From: Chryseolinea lacunae
GTDB taxonomy: Bacteria > Bacteroidota > Bacteroidia > Cytophagales > Cyclobacteriaceae
Assembly (NCBI RefSeq): GCF_016735595.1
Contig: NZ_JAERRB010000002.1
Location: 1-64,000, forward strand
DNA length: 64,000 nucleotides
Direction of reading: 5' to 3'
In this document: one piece after another, positions 8,470 through 17,400 of the stretch
Layout of the letters: each line of letters begins with the position of its first letter
Position numbering within the stretch: position 1 is the stretch's first letter
The notes under the pieces: model-generated
Database searches by the model: none
The model's input: only the letters and a program-made list of their open reading frames with translations
What the model was told of the DNA's origin: nothing
Made by a program: the position numbers and the translations under genes

Positions 8470-9048
8470 ATGTTTGAAATCATCGCAGAAACAGCTGCAG
8501 AAGTAGTGGTCGAAGTTCTCTTCAGAATTCCTGTCATATTGTATAGATGGATTACAGGCAAAGACGGCGAACGCATCAACGACTATAAAACAGACCGGAA
8601 AAGGTTTATTCAATTTGAAGGAATGAAGAAGCGTATTTTGGTTGAGGAACGCGACATCGCCCTTGTTAAATCCAAGATTTCTGAAACACTAGGGGAGCTT
8701 GCCGAAAGCCTGGTCATCGACGACTTTCAATTTCAAACCACAGATCAAGGAACGATCATTCATGCCCCCAGGTCAATATCATTTTTTACGTTCCATTTTT
8801 TAATTCAAGCGTTGGGCCGGCGGGACATCGTGGCGATAGGTCTTGTCGAGTCCACGCGGTTTGCCTATTCTGCTTACAACGATCCAAATTCGGTGAACGT
8901 GATCGGACAGACGTACATGGGAAACCGGTTTTTTATTTCCCTGGTCGAAGATTATTCAAAAAAGCAATTTCTCAGAGTGAACAATAGAATAAAAACGAAC
9001 CCTGCATATAAGGTGCGTGCGTTGAAAAATGAATTGAGGCAGATATAA
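8470..9048 (+). CDS. hypothetical protein with hydrophobic N-terminus
   Basis: 192 residues from the Met at 8470; an upstream in-frame start at 8434 would add 12 hydrophobic residues. The first 25 residues (MFEIIAETAAEVVVEVLF and following) form a hydrophobic, probably amphipathic or membrane-associated helix. A charged cytosolic domain follows, with KDGERINDYKTDRKRF and, later, an alternating alpha/beta pattern. I do not recognise a family and see no catalytic motif. It is monocistronic: it has its own promoter at 8342-8372, lies 286 nt after the helicase gene, and is followed by a hairpin at 9126-9154. Being next to the helicase-nuclease may be chance. Membrane association is moderately supported, function unknown. 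Confidence 0.6.
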   Translation: MFEIIAETAAEVVVEVLFRIPVILYRWITGKDGERINDYKTDRKRFIQFEGMKKRILVEERDIALVKSKISETLGELAESLVIDDFQFQTTDQGTIIHAPRSISFFTFHFLIQALGRRDIVAIGLVESTRFAYSAYNDPNSVNVIGQTYMGNRFFISLVEDYSKKQFLRVNNRIKTNPAYKVRALKNELRQI

Positions 9049-9125
9049 ACAATATCTGGGGCGTTAGAACGATCCGTTCAATAAGTGCGCTGAGATCCAA
9101 GCAGAAAAAAATATTTTTTGAAAAA

Positions 9126-9154
9126 ACACCACTGCAAGTTTTTTGCAGTGGTGT
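9126..9154. repeat. 12-bp perfect hairpin with CACTGCAA/TTGCAGTG core
   Basis: ACACCACTGCAA (9126-9137) pairs with TTGCAGTGGTGT (9143-9154) around GTTTT. The plus strand has no T-run after it; on the minus strand a T-run follows directly. It shares its core with the hairpins at 4070-4090 and 26096-26114. Confidence 0.6.
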
Positions 9155-9270
9155 GGACTACGTTTGTGTCAGGCCATAGCAGTTTGGTTTTCGGTTCCTG
9201 GTTTGAGCCCGGCGTGTAGCCATAGCGGTAATGCCTGGGTAGACTTTACTATCGGAGCGTTGGTTGTTTT

Positions 9271-9310
9271 GCACGGTGGAGAGTTTTTTCTCCTTTGAGG
9301 GTAGCCGTGC
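9271..9310 (+). promoter_or_regulatory. stem-loop in the SusC 5' leader
   Basis: GCACGG (9271-9276) pairs with CCGTGC (9305-9310), and inside it GGAGA (9278-9282) pairs with TCTCC (9289-9293) around a T-rich loop. It lies 120 nt before the SusC start. A regulatory leader structure is possible but unproven. Confidence 0.35.
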
Positions 9311-9431
9311 ACGCTCAGGTAGAGTTTGCCCGGTGTTATCACACATAATTTTTCAGTCTGATCTCCGTGGAACGGGTTCAAACAGGAACTGATTTTGTCT
9401 TCTTGAATACGTAATTAACCTAACCTCGCCT

Positions 9432-12400
9432 ATGATGAAATGTTTACACACGGTGCCTGTACACTTGCCGGTTAAGGAACAACTCATTCCTCTTCTGTTC
9501 ACCGCCTTGTTTTCGGTGGGCCTATTGTCAGCTTCTGCGGGTGGTAATGCGCACGGCGTCCGGAAGAATCTTTGGGGCGACAACGTTGCGGCATTGTCCG
9601 GAGTCAAGCTGCACTCGCTTCCTGCTATGGCCGTTGCGAGTGCCGCGGTTAGCAAGATCATGCAGCAAGCGGTTACCGGAAAGGTTGTGGATGAAAACGG
9701 AGTTGCATTGCCGGGAGCTTCGATTTTGATTAAGGGATCGACCCGGGGCACGGCCGCAGATGCTGGAGGGGCGTATACCCTCACCGTAAATCCTGACGAT
9801 GTGCTGGTGTTTTCGTTTGTTGGTTTTGAATCGCAGGAAGTTCTGGTGGGGAGTCAGACCGTGGTGAACGTTACGCTGAAAGGCTTCACGGCCTTGGAGG
9901 AAGTGGTGGTGACCGGCTATGGCGATGTTTCCAAGCGAACGTATACAGGCGCCGCGCAAAGTCTGGCCATGGAAGATGTGCACGTGAAAGGGCTTGGCGA
10001 CGTTTCTCAGATGCTGCAAGGCCGTGCCGCCGGTGTTAACATACAAAACGTGTCGGGCACGTTTGGTGCAGGTCCGAAAATCACCATTCGCGGTGCGTCG
10101 TCCATCACCGGCGATGGCAAACCGTTGTGGGTGGTTGACGGTGTGGTGCAGGAAGATCTGGTGAATCTGTCGCTGAGCGACCTGGTATCGGGCAACACAA
10201 GTACCCTCATCGGGTCGTCGGTGGCCGGTCTTAACCCGAACGATATTGAAAGCTTTGAGATATTGAAGGACGCTTCGGCCACCGCGTTGTATGGCTCGCG
10301 GTCGCTGAATGGTGTCATTGTTATCAAGACAAAACGCGGACGTCGCGATGCCCCGCTGTCGGTGAGTTATTCGGGCGAGTTCACCACCCGTCATGTGCCC
10401 ACGTATGCTAACACCGACATCCTGGACTCGAAGGAAAATTTCGGCATCCTGAAAGAGTTGGAAAACAAGGGCCTGCTCGACATCACAACCATCAGCCAAA
10501 GCCGCTACAGTGGTGCATACGGCATCATGGCCAATCGCATCAACACGTTCGACCCGGAGACCGGCGCGTTCCAAGTAGCAAACAACCCACAAGCGCGAAA
10601 CCAGTTTCTCCAAACCTACGAGCAGGCAAACACGAACTGGTTCAACACCTTGTTCAAATCGTCAGTAACACAGAATCACACAATCAGCCTGTCGGGAGGT
10701 GGACACAACAATCAGTTTTATTCTTCCGTCGGATTATACAAAGATCCCGGTTGGACCATCGCCGACAAAGTGGACAGGTTATCGCTCAATCTCCGCAATA
10801 CTTTTTTTCTGAAGAGAGATGCGCAACTCACGGTGTCAATGCTCGGTTCCTATAGGCAGCAATTGGCGCCGGGATCGTTCAACCGAAATTCGGACGACGT
10901 ATATGGTTCACTCACGCGCGACTTCGACATCAATCCGTATTCGTATGGACTCAATACCAGCAGAACACTCCGGCCTTACGATGACAACGAAAACCTGGAG
11001 TATTATACTTTCAACTGGGCACCCTTTAATATTCTGAACGAAACAAAAAACAACTTCACCGATGTGCGCGTGCAGGACATAAAACTGCAAACCGATTTTC
11101 AGATACCGTTGTTCCACAATAAGGTGCAGTATGCTTTTGTTGGGGCGGTTCGGTATGCAAACAGTGTGAGCGAACATCAGATCACCGAGGATAGCAATGT
11201 GGCGGGAGCGTACCGGGCCGACGACAACACGGTTATCCGCGACGCCAACATTTTTCTCTGGAAAGATCCGGACAATCCCACACGTCCGCCCGTGGTGGTG
11301 CTGCCCGAAGGAGGGCTTTATTTCAGGACCGAAAATTTTCTTCGAAACTATTATGTGAGAAACTCGCTCACGTTTAAGGAGACCTTTAATGCCGATCACG
11401 AGTTTGATGCATTTATCGGGCAGGAAATTCGGTTTGTGAATCGTGAAGAAACCGGATTCGAGGGCTATGGGCTCGACTATTCGGGTGGGAAAATTCCGAA
11501 CACCGATCCGAATATCATTTCCAAGGTGCTGGGAGAACAAGGGTCCTATTTCACGCTGGGAAGTCCCCGAAACCCCGGCGACAGGGCCGGCACAACCAGT
11601 GAACGAACGGCCAGTTTTTTCTCGCGCCTTACCTATGGATTCAGAGGCAAATATTTCTTTTCCTTCACGGGAAATCTCAACGCCTCCAACACGCAAGGAC
11701 TGCGGAATGGAAAAGTGCGCTGGACGCCGACCTATACTTTTGGTGCAAAATGGAACGCGAAGGAAGAAAGTTTCTTCCGGGACTATGGCTGGCTAACAAC
11801 CCTGAATCTTCGTGCATCGTATGGCCTCACCGCCATCGCGGGCACGGCCACGAACACGTTGGCCGTGTTGCGCAGCAACATTACACAAGGACGCTGGCGC
11901 ATTAATGACCGCGAATCAGCTATCACAATCGAAGACCTGCGCAACAACGACCTCACCTACGAGAAACAATTTGAAACCAACATCGGCCTGGATCTAGGGC
12001 TCGCGAAAAACCGGATTAACGTGACGGCCGACATCTATCAGCGAAAAGGATTTGATCTTTTTGACTACGTGCGCACATCGGCAGTAGGGGGACAAGCCGT
12101 CAAATTCATCAACAACGCCGACATGACGACCCGCGGCGCTGAAGTTTCCCTGCGCACCAAAAACATAAGCTCGGGAGCGTTCACGTGGACGTCGACATTA
12201 AATTTCTCTGCCTTCCGGCAACGTGTCACGCAAATTGAAAGCAAGCCCACATTGTTGGATGCTATTGACGACACAGGCGCGAGCTTTATTGGCTATCCGA
12301 GAAACTCCCTGTTCTCCATTCAATTTGCAGGGCTCACCGACAAAGGACTTCCATCGTATACAATTCCGGACGAAGACAAAACGTTTGGTGTCGATTTTCA

Positions 12401-13007
12401 GGACACAGGCGTTACGCTAACCACGCCTGAGGGACAGGCGAAAGGTCTGTTGTCTTATCTCAAATATGAGGGGCCGACAGACGCGAACAAGACGATCAGC
12501 CTGCAAAACACTTTCCACTACAAAAACTGGTCGCTGGGCTTTTTCATCACGGCATCGGGAGGCAATAAGGTTCGGTTACCAGCCATGTTTGGTGCTAGTT
12601 CTTTCACAGACCTGACGGTGTATTCCAAAAGTTTCATCAACCGCTGGGCGTTGGCCGGCGACGAGAAGGTGACGTCGTTTCCCGTCATTCCCGATTCCAG
12701 GTTAACGCAAGAGAACGGCCTGACCGAACTTGCCAGGGCCTACAACGCCTACAACTTTTCGACACAGCGCGTGGCCGATGGCTCGTATGTGCGACTGCGC
12801 ACGGTGAATCTGAGCTACACACTTTCCAAAGAACTGCTGACCAAACTGTATGTGAAGAGCATGGTCATTAGCGCGCTGGTGCAAAACCCGTGGTTGATTT
12901 ATGCGGACAAAAAACTGAACGGCGTCGATCCCGAATTCTACAACTCCGGAGGCGTGGCCCAACCAATCACCCGACAGTATACTCTTTCTCTGAACCTCGG
13001 ACTTTAA
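9432..13007 (+). CDS. SusC/RagA-family TonB-linked outer membrane protein
   Basis: 1191 residues, normal for SusC. A hydrophobic export signal lies at about 15-38. A CarboxypepD_reg-like domain covers about 81-149 (VTGKVVDENGVALPGASI). Then come the SusC junction motif EEVVVTGYG (about 156-165) and the plug domain with LQGRAAGVNIQNVSG and LWVVDGV. The remainder is a 22-strand barrel ending in alternating residues (YTLSLNLGL). It is the outer-membrane channel that imports a large substrate, with SusD as lid and TonB-ExbBD supplying energy. It leads an operon: SusD starts 24 nt downstream, then a zinc metallohydrolase lipoprotein and a DUF4302 lipoprotein. No glycoside hydrolase or sigma/anti-sigma pair is adjacent, so the substrate cannot be read from context. 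A peptide or metal-bearing ligand is more likely than a polysaccharide. Confidence 0.95.
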   Translation: MMKCLHTVPVHLPVKEQLIPLLFTALFSVGLLSASAGGNAHGVRKNLWGDNVAALSGVKLHSLPAMAVASAAVSKIMQQAVTGKVVDENGVALPGASILIKGSTRGTAADAGGAYTLTVNPDDVLVFSFVGFESQEVLVGSQTVVNVTLKGFTALEEVVVTGYGDVSKRTYTGAAQSLAMEDVHVKGLGDVSQMLQGRAAGVNIQNVSGTFGAGPKITIRGASSITGDGKPLWVVDGVVQEDLVNLSLSDLVSGNTSTLIGSSVAGLNPNDIESFEILKDASATALYGSRSLNGVIVIKTKRGRRDAPLSVSYSGEFTTRHVPTYANTDILDSKENFGILKELENKGLLDITTISQSRYSGAYGIMANRINTFDPETGAFQVANNPQARNQFLQTYEQANTNWFNTLFKSSVTQNHTISLSGGGHNNQFYSSVGLYKDPGWTIADKVDRLSLNLRNTFFLKRDAQLTVSMLGSYRQQLAPGSFNRNSDDVYGSLTRDFDINPYSYGLNTSRTLRPYDDNENLEYYTFNWAPFNILNETKNNFTDVRVQDIKLQTDFQIPLFHNKVQYAFVGAVRYANSVSEHQITEDSNVAGAYRADDNTVIRDANIFLWKDPDNPTRPPVVVLPEGGLYFRTENFLRNYYVRNSLTFKETFNADHEFDAFIGQEIRFVNREETGFEGYGLDYSGGKIPNTDPNIISKVLGEQGSYFTLGSPRNPGDRAGTTSERTASFFSRLTYGFRGKYFFSFTGNLNASNTQGLRNGKVRWTPTYTFGAKWNAKEESFFRDYGWLTTLNLRASYGLTAIAGTATNTLAVLRSNITQGRWRINDRESAITIEDLRNNDLTYEKQFETNIGLDLGLAKNRINVTADIYQRKGFDLFDYVRTSAVGGQAVKFINNADMTTRGAEVSLRTKNISSGAFTWTSTLNFSAFRQRVTQIESKPTLLDAIDDTGASFIGYPRNSLFSIQFAGLTDKGLPSYTIPDEDKTFGVDFQDTGVTLTTPEGQAKGLLSYLKYEGPTDANKTISLQNTFHYKNWSLGFFITASGGNKVRLPAMFGASSFTDLTVYSKSFINRWALAGDEKVTSFPVIPDSRLTQENGLTELARAYNAYNFSTQRVADGSYVRLRTVNLSYTLSKELLTKLYVKSMVISALVQNPWLIYADKKLNGVDPEFYNSGGVAQPITRQYTLSLNLGL

Positions 13008-13031
13008 TAACCGTCAAAAAAAGTCACTGCT

Positions 13032-14531
13032 ATGAAACTAAAAATATGCTATATAACGCTGATGGTTTTGGCACTTGGAGCGTGCACAAATTTTCTGGAT
13101 GAACCGCTTGACAACCGGACGATTGTGGATACACAAGACAAAGTTGCCAAGCTGCTGGTCAATGCTTATGCAGACGCACAGTATGCCGAATTCGCAGAAA
13201 GCATGTCGGACAATGCAGACGACAAAGGTCCGGTGGCGCAAGCCAGCACGCAAGGGCAGTCAAACGTGGAGGCCTACCACTGGAATGACTATGCGTCGCT
13301 GACCGACCTGGACTCGCCGACGAATTTTTGGGAAAGGAGTTATGCGGCCATTGCCCATGCCAACCAGGCGCTGGCATCGCTGGAACAAATTGGCGGAGAC
13401 AAAACCCGCTTGGCGGCATTGCGCGGTGAAGCCTTGCTGGCCCGGGCCTATGCCCACTTCATGCTGGTGAACTTCTTTAGCCTGCGCTACAATCCGGCCA
13501 CGGCCGCGAGTGAGCTGGGAATACCCTATGTGCTTTTGCCGGAAGAGAATGCCATCGTGCACTATCAGCGCGAAACGATGGCAGAAACCTATCGCCTGAT
13601 AGAAGCCGACCTGACCGAAGGGTTGACACTGGTGACGAATGACTACAAGGAGCTGAAGTTTCATTTTAACGAGAAAGCCGCGCATGCATTTGCTACACGC
13701 TTCTACCTGTACAAGGGCGCGTGGGACAAGGTGATTGAAAATGCCACGCTTGTGCTGGGCAACAACGCACCCGAGCTGTTGGTGCGCGATATGGTTTCGG
13801 CTTCGGTAAGTGAGCTGACCTACACCCAACGCGCCACGCAATATTCGTCTGTGACAGAACGGGCAAACCTGATGGTGTCTTGGGCTCACTCCCTGGTGGG
13901 ACGAAATTTTGCTTCGTTTCGCTATGGTCTCACAGCCGCGAAGGTCGATGAATTGTTTGCGGACCGAACCACCAATCCCTTCCGGAAAGCCTGGGGTTAT
14001 ACTATCTATGGCACCGACGTGTATAATAATATTCCCAAGTATGATGAATATTTCAGAATCACGAACGTGACGGCAGGAACGGGCGACCCCTATGCGTCTC
14101 TGGTTCATTTCACAAACGACGAAGTGTTGTTGAACCGGGCCGAAGCCTACGCAATGCTGGGCCAATTTGAAAACGCATCAAGCGACCTAACGGCCTACCT
14201 CTCGCAAAAAATCGACAGCTTCAATCCGGCTACCGACGAAGTAAGTCTCGCCTTGATGAACACCACGTATCCGGCGATTGCGAACGAATACACTCCGCCC
14301 TATGCACTCACCAGCGATCAGGCCGCCTTCATCAAAGGCATTGCCGAATTCAGGCGGCGCGAGTTTTATCACGAAGGCATGCGGTGGTTTGATGTGAAGC
14401 GGTTCAACCTGGAGGTTAGACACAAACAGGTTGATGGCGATCCCATTGTGCTGGCCAAGGACGATGCGAGACGTGCTCTGCAAATTCCCCAGTCGGCCTT
14501 GGCGTTTGGAATTGTGGCCAACCGACGATGA
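13032..14531 (+). CDS. SusD/RagB-family nutrient-binding outer membrane lipoprotein
   Basis: 499 residues with a lipoprotein signal (LALGAC, lipidated Cys18) and the typical SusD opening NFLDEPLDNRTI. TPR-like helices run through the middle (RGEALLARAYAHFMLVNFF). The C-terminal region carries the usual RRREFYHEGMRWFDVKRF block found near the end of SusD proteins. It is a surface lipoprotein that caps the SusC channel and binds substrate. It is co-transcribed with SusC (24 nt upstream) and overlaps the longest form of the next frame. Family assignment is firm, ligand unknown. Confidence 0.95.
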   Translation: MKLKICYITLMVLALGACTNFLDEPLDNRTIVDTQDKVAKLLVNAYADAQYAEFAESMSDNADDKGPVAQASTQGQSNVEAYHWNDYASLTDLDSPTNFWERSYAAIAHANQALASLEQIGGDKTRLAALRGEALLARAYAHFMLVNFFSLRYNPATAASELGIPYVLLPEENAIVHYQRETMAETYRLIEADLTEGLTLVTNDYKELKFHFNEKAAHAFATRFYLYKGAWDKVIENATLVLGNNAPELLVRDMVSASVSELTYTQRATQYSSVTERANLMVSWAHSLVGRNFASFRYGLTAAKVDELFADRTTNPFRKAWGYTIYGTDVYNNIPKYDEYFRITNVTAGTGDPYASLVHFTNDEVLLNRAEAYAMLGQFENASSDLTAYLSQKIDSFNPATDEVSLALMNTTYPAIANEYTPPYALTSDQAAFIKGIAEFRRREFYHEGMRWFDVKRFNLEVRHKQVDGDPIVLAKDDARRALQIPQSALAFGIVANRR

Positions 14532-14584
14532 ACATGCGTGCACAGAAAAGACATTTTAGTTTCAGAAGAACGCAAACGAAAAAT

Positions 14585-15448
14585 ATGAACAGAATCATAA
14601 GCATCATTCCGAGTTGGCTTTCGCTGGCAGTGTTGGTGGTCGTACTGGCCACCTGCAGTTCCGACGAATCCCTTTCGCCCGGCAGCAACCTCAGCACCAC
14701 CGCCGTTCCCCTCAATGCACTAGACACCTGGATAAACGACAACTTCACAAAACCCTATAACATCGAGGTGGTGTACCGTTGGTCGGAATCGCTGGTGGAC
14801 CAAAGCCGATACCTGCACCCGCCGCTGGCCGACAGTGTGCGGCCCGCGTTGAATGTGTTGCACAAACTTTGGATCGAGCCCTACACGGCCGTGGGCGGTG
14901 CGGGCTTTGTCGAGAAAATCGCGCCACGCCAAATCGTATTGGTGGGGGGGAGAAATGTGAATCCATCGAACACCATCACCCTGGGCCTGGCAGAGGCAGG
15001 GAAACGGATCAGCCTTTTTGAAATCGATCTTCTCAACAAAAAGAACAAAGGCGAAATCGATCAGTTCATTCACACGATTCAGCATGAGTATGTCCACATC
15101 CTGAATCAGACCAAACCTTTTGATGAGGCGGCTTATGGCACAATTTCACCGGAAGGCTACACGGCGCAGTGGTTCAACGAGACAACGGACGGTTCGCGCG
15201 AGGAGGGTTTTATCACATCCTATGCGCGCGCCAGTGAAATAGAGGATTTCGCCGAAATGGCGTCCACCATGCTGAACATGAGCCGCACCGAGTGGGATGA
15301 CTTGCTTGTGTCTATCGGGGGCACAGGGCAATCGCGGCTTCGTCAAAAGGAGCAAATCGTGGTTGACTATTATAAGACTGAATACAACCTGGACTTGTAT
15401 GTGTTGCAAGACTCGGTCTATCGTGCCACCCAACGACTTATTGAATAG
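14585..15448 (+). CDS. substrate import-associated zinc metallohydrolase lipoprotein
   Basis: 287 residues. The start at 14585 was chosen over 14528 because it gives a proper lipoprotein signal (VVLATC, Cys24) and avoids overlap with SusD. The active-site motif is H167-E168-Y-V-H171 (HEYVHILNQ), with E220/E224 in EDFAEMAS as likely third-ligand or helper residues. This matches the zinc metallohydrolase lipoprotein family known to accompany SusC/SusD pairs (TIGR04549, Peptidase_Mx1-like). It probably trims a peptide or similar substrate at the cell surface before or during import. The next gene, DUF4302, is also a known companion, so the four genes form a recognised Bacteroidota locus type whose substrate is unsettled. 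Confidence 0.9.
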   Translation: MNRIISIIPSWLSLAVLVVVLATCSSDESLSPGSNLSTTAVPLNALDTWINDNFTKPYNIEVVYRWSESLVDQSRYLHPPLADSVRPALNVLHKLWIEPYTAVGGAGFVEKIAPRQIVLVGGRNVNPSNTITLGLAEAGKRISLFEIDLLNKKNKGEIDQFIHTIQHEYVHILNQTKPFDEAAYGTISPEGYTAQWFNETTDGSREEGFITSYARASEIEDFAEMASTMLNMSRTEWDDLLVSIGGTGQSRLRQKEQIVVDYYKTEYNLDLYVLQDSVYRATQRLIE

Positions 15449-15523
15449 ATTCAAAACAAACTACAGATTCCAATGGCGAGGTGTTGTCCAATCATTGGGA
15501 GGAAGTTTTAAAACATGACTAGG

Positions 15524-16927
15524 ATGAAAAAACTGAAGCATATTTTTCACAGAACGGTGGCCAGCGCGCTATTGGTTCTTATCCTGATTGCATTTGCTTG
15601 CCAGGACAATAAAGTTGATCCGGTTTTTCATAAATCACCGGCCGAGCGAAGCCTGGAAAGTATTAATTCTTTGCGTGAGCTGTTGAAAGCCAGCGAAGAC
15701 GGATGGATTGTTTCGTACAAGCCCAGTAAAAATGAAACGGGTTCCTATCAATTTGTCTTTAAGTTTCTGAAAGATTCGATTGTGGAAGCGGCCTCCGACT
15801 TTTCGCAAAACGATCTGAACCCGGTGAGATCGGAGTACACAGTTCTTCAAGGATCGACCACAAAACTTTCGTTCTCCACGTTTGGGGCGTTGCATAGATT
15901 ATCGGACTCCGATTTCTCACCTATTCCTGGCGACAGAGGCGCGGGTCTTAAAGGAGATTTTGAATTTCTATACTATGGCCAAAACGCTGGGGGCGATTTG
16001 ATCTTCCGCACAAATCGCACACAGGATACGGTGATCTTTCGCAAGAGCACTCCCGGTGCACTGAACGATCTTGCACAGTCGTATGCAAACCTTGGCAGGT
16101 TGACGGGTCGGCGATCGGTTTATCGCACGTTGCAGGAAACAAATGGCAATAAGATTGTGAAGTCGGCCTTCGATTTACCGTATGATGCGCGTGTGATAAT
16201 GATTCAATCCGTGGAACAAATGGTGGTGGGGGCCACGCTTATTTCTTCGTACTATGACGGTTATGTGACCGGATATGGATTAACGCCACAAGGCATATTT
16301 CTGGATTCAGTGAAGCTGAGCAACGGAAGCTTCATAAAGAATGTCGCGTTCAGCTACGATGCCACACGCAATCGTTTTGCTGCGACACTAAAAGGCGGCG
16401 CAGAACTTTCCATTGGCGATGCCGACGGTCCGATAGTTCCGGTGAATGGCCAGAAGTTTATGCTTGATCCAACGTTGACGTCAAGCCTTGCGTTCTTCTA
16501 TGGCGACGAGGACCTGGGTGGGCTAACCACGCCGGAATTTAACAGACTTTTCGAGAAGGTGAGTGACATCGGTTTGGCACCCCGATTCTCATTCGCGATG
16601 CAGGTGACCTATAACGGAACCAAAATTGACTTCATCTCGATGCCGGGAACGGCCAGTGTCACGAACTCAACCGTGAGGCCGCTATTGGTCTTTGAGGACA
16701 AGGGCGATCGTTTGGTTATGAAAAGGAATGGCTTCAGAGATCCCGACAGCGTGGTAAAGCCTGCAAACGAGGCTTTGTACAATGAGTTTATGGACTTCAT
16801 AACCGACCCCGAGGGATTCTATGTCGAAAACCTGGGAAGGGTAACACGGTACTCGAATCTGATTTTTACATTCACCAGTGTGAAAGACCCGTCGGTGAGG
16901 TTCGGCATGTATCACGTGGCGAGGTAA
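15524..16927 (+). CDS. DUF4302-family lipoprotein of the SusCD operon
   Basis: 467 residues from the Met at 15524; an in-frame Met 3 codons upstream (15515) is equally possible. The lipoprotein signal ends LIAFAC, with Cys26 lipidated. The N-terminal part SPAERSLESINSLRELLKAS followed by GWIVSYKPS is typical of DUF4302 (PF14135) proteins, which bind to the outer membrane beside SusC/SusD and the zinc metallohydrolase. No catalytic motif is visible; surface binding or substrate presentation is inferred from context. It is the last gene of the operon and is followed about 100 nt later by a terminator (17024-17052). Confidence 0.85.
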   Translation: MKKLKHIFHRTVASALLVLILIAFACQDNKVDPVFHKSPAERSLESINSLRELLKASEDGWIVSYKPSKNETGSYQFVFKFLKDSIVEAASDFSQNDLNPVRSEYTVLQGSTTKLSFSTFGALHRLSDSDFSPIPGDRGAGLKGDFEFLYYGQNAGGDLIFRTNRTQDTVIFRKSTPGALNDLAQSYANLGRLTGRRSVYRTLQETNGNKIVKSAFDLPYDARVIMIQSVEQMVVGATLISSYYDGYVTGYGLTPQGIFLDSVKLSNGSFIKNVAFSYDATRNRFAATLKGGAELSIGDADGPIVPVNGQKFMLDPTLTSSLAFFYGDEDLGGLTTPEFNRLFEKVSDIGLAPRFSFAMQVTYNGTKIDFISMPGTASVTNSTVRPLLVFEDKGDRLVMKRNGFRDPDSVVKPANEALYNEFMDFITDPEGFYVENLGRVTRYSNLIFTFTSVKDPSVRFGMYHVAR

Positions 16928-17400
16928 AATTGTTTTTTGAAGACTGATTTCGGGTTGAGTAGTCAGAGCGAACGCCGCTGCAAATTCGTTTTGTAATTTT
17001 ATGGATGTCCTAAATACCTGAGCAAAAAGCCACAATGCGTTGTGGTTTTTTTGTTCCCGTGGTGTTGCGTTACTGATGTTTTTGTAGCATGAAGAGTAAA
17101 TTCAGGCTCTGGCACATCTCATAGAAGTTCACAACGGGGCATAGCTAGACTAATCTTTGTGTCTATATTGACCGTAATTTTCCATAGATTAGTATGTGTT
17201 GATGTTGCGATTTTAATTGATGATATTTCTGTCACACCTTCTGTTTTTCCTCAAACCTGATAACGAATGTCCAAAAAAATTAAGAGGACTTTTTGTCTTG
17301 CTATTTTTTGTTTTTTTTGCAACTCTTTCTGCCAGCATGCTGTCATTGATAGGAAAATAGTTGAGCTTGATTAATGGATGAGTAAGAAATAAACTTCATA
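16928..17400. other. 473-nt gap: terminator and one inverted repeat
   Basis: After the terminator at 17024-17052 no coding potential is seen. CTAATCT (17150-17156) and AGATTAG (17186-17192) form a 7-bp inverted repeat around a 29-nt AT-rich spacer containing TAATTTTC, a possible -7 element for the gene at 17401. The rest is AT-rich and unremarkable. Confidence 0.4.
17024..17052 (+). terminator. rho-independent terminator of the SusCD operon
   Basis: CCACAA (17030-17035) pairs with TTGTGG (17040-17045) around a TGCG tetraloop, followed by seven T. AAAAAG precedes it, so it may also work on the minus strand. Confidence 0.85.

Larger units (their letters stand above)
9049..9431. other. 383-nt gap: hairpin and structured leader of the SusC operon
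   Basis: No coding sequence. It contains the 12-bp perfect hairpin at 9126-9154, a TACGTTTG -7-like box at 9159-9166 without a well-spaced -33 box, and a stem-loop at 9271-9310. GCCATAGC occurs twice, near 9172 and 9217. If transcription starts near 9173, the SusC message has a 5' leader of about 260 nt, long enough for post-transcriptional control. That is inference. Confidence 0.45.

Noticed and set aside
9528-10613. 361-codon minus-strand frame
   Set aside because: It is a shadow of the SusC gene; codon pattern and His/Arg-rich composition are typical of an antisense frame.
13260-14165. 301-codon minus-strand frame
   Set aside because: It lies fully inside SusD and has no start context or domain content.
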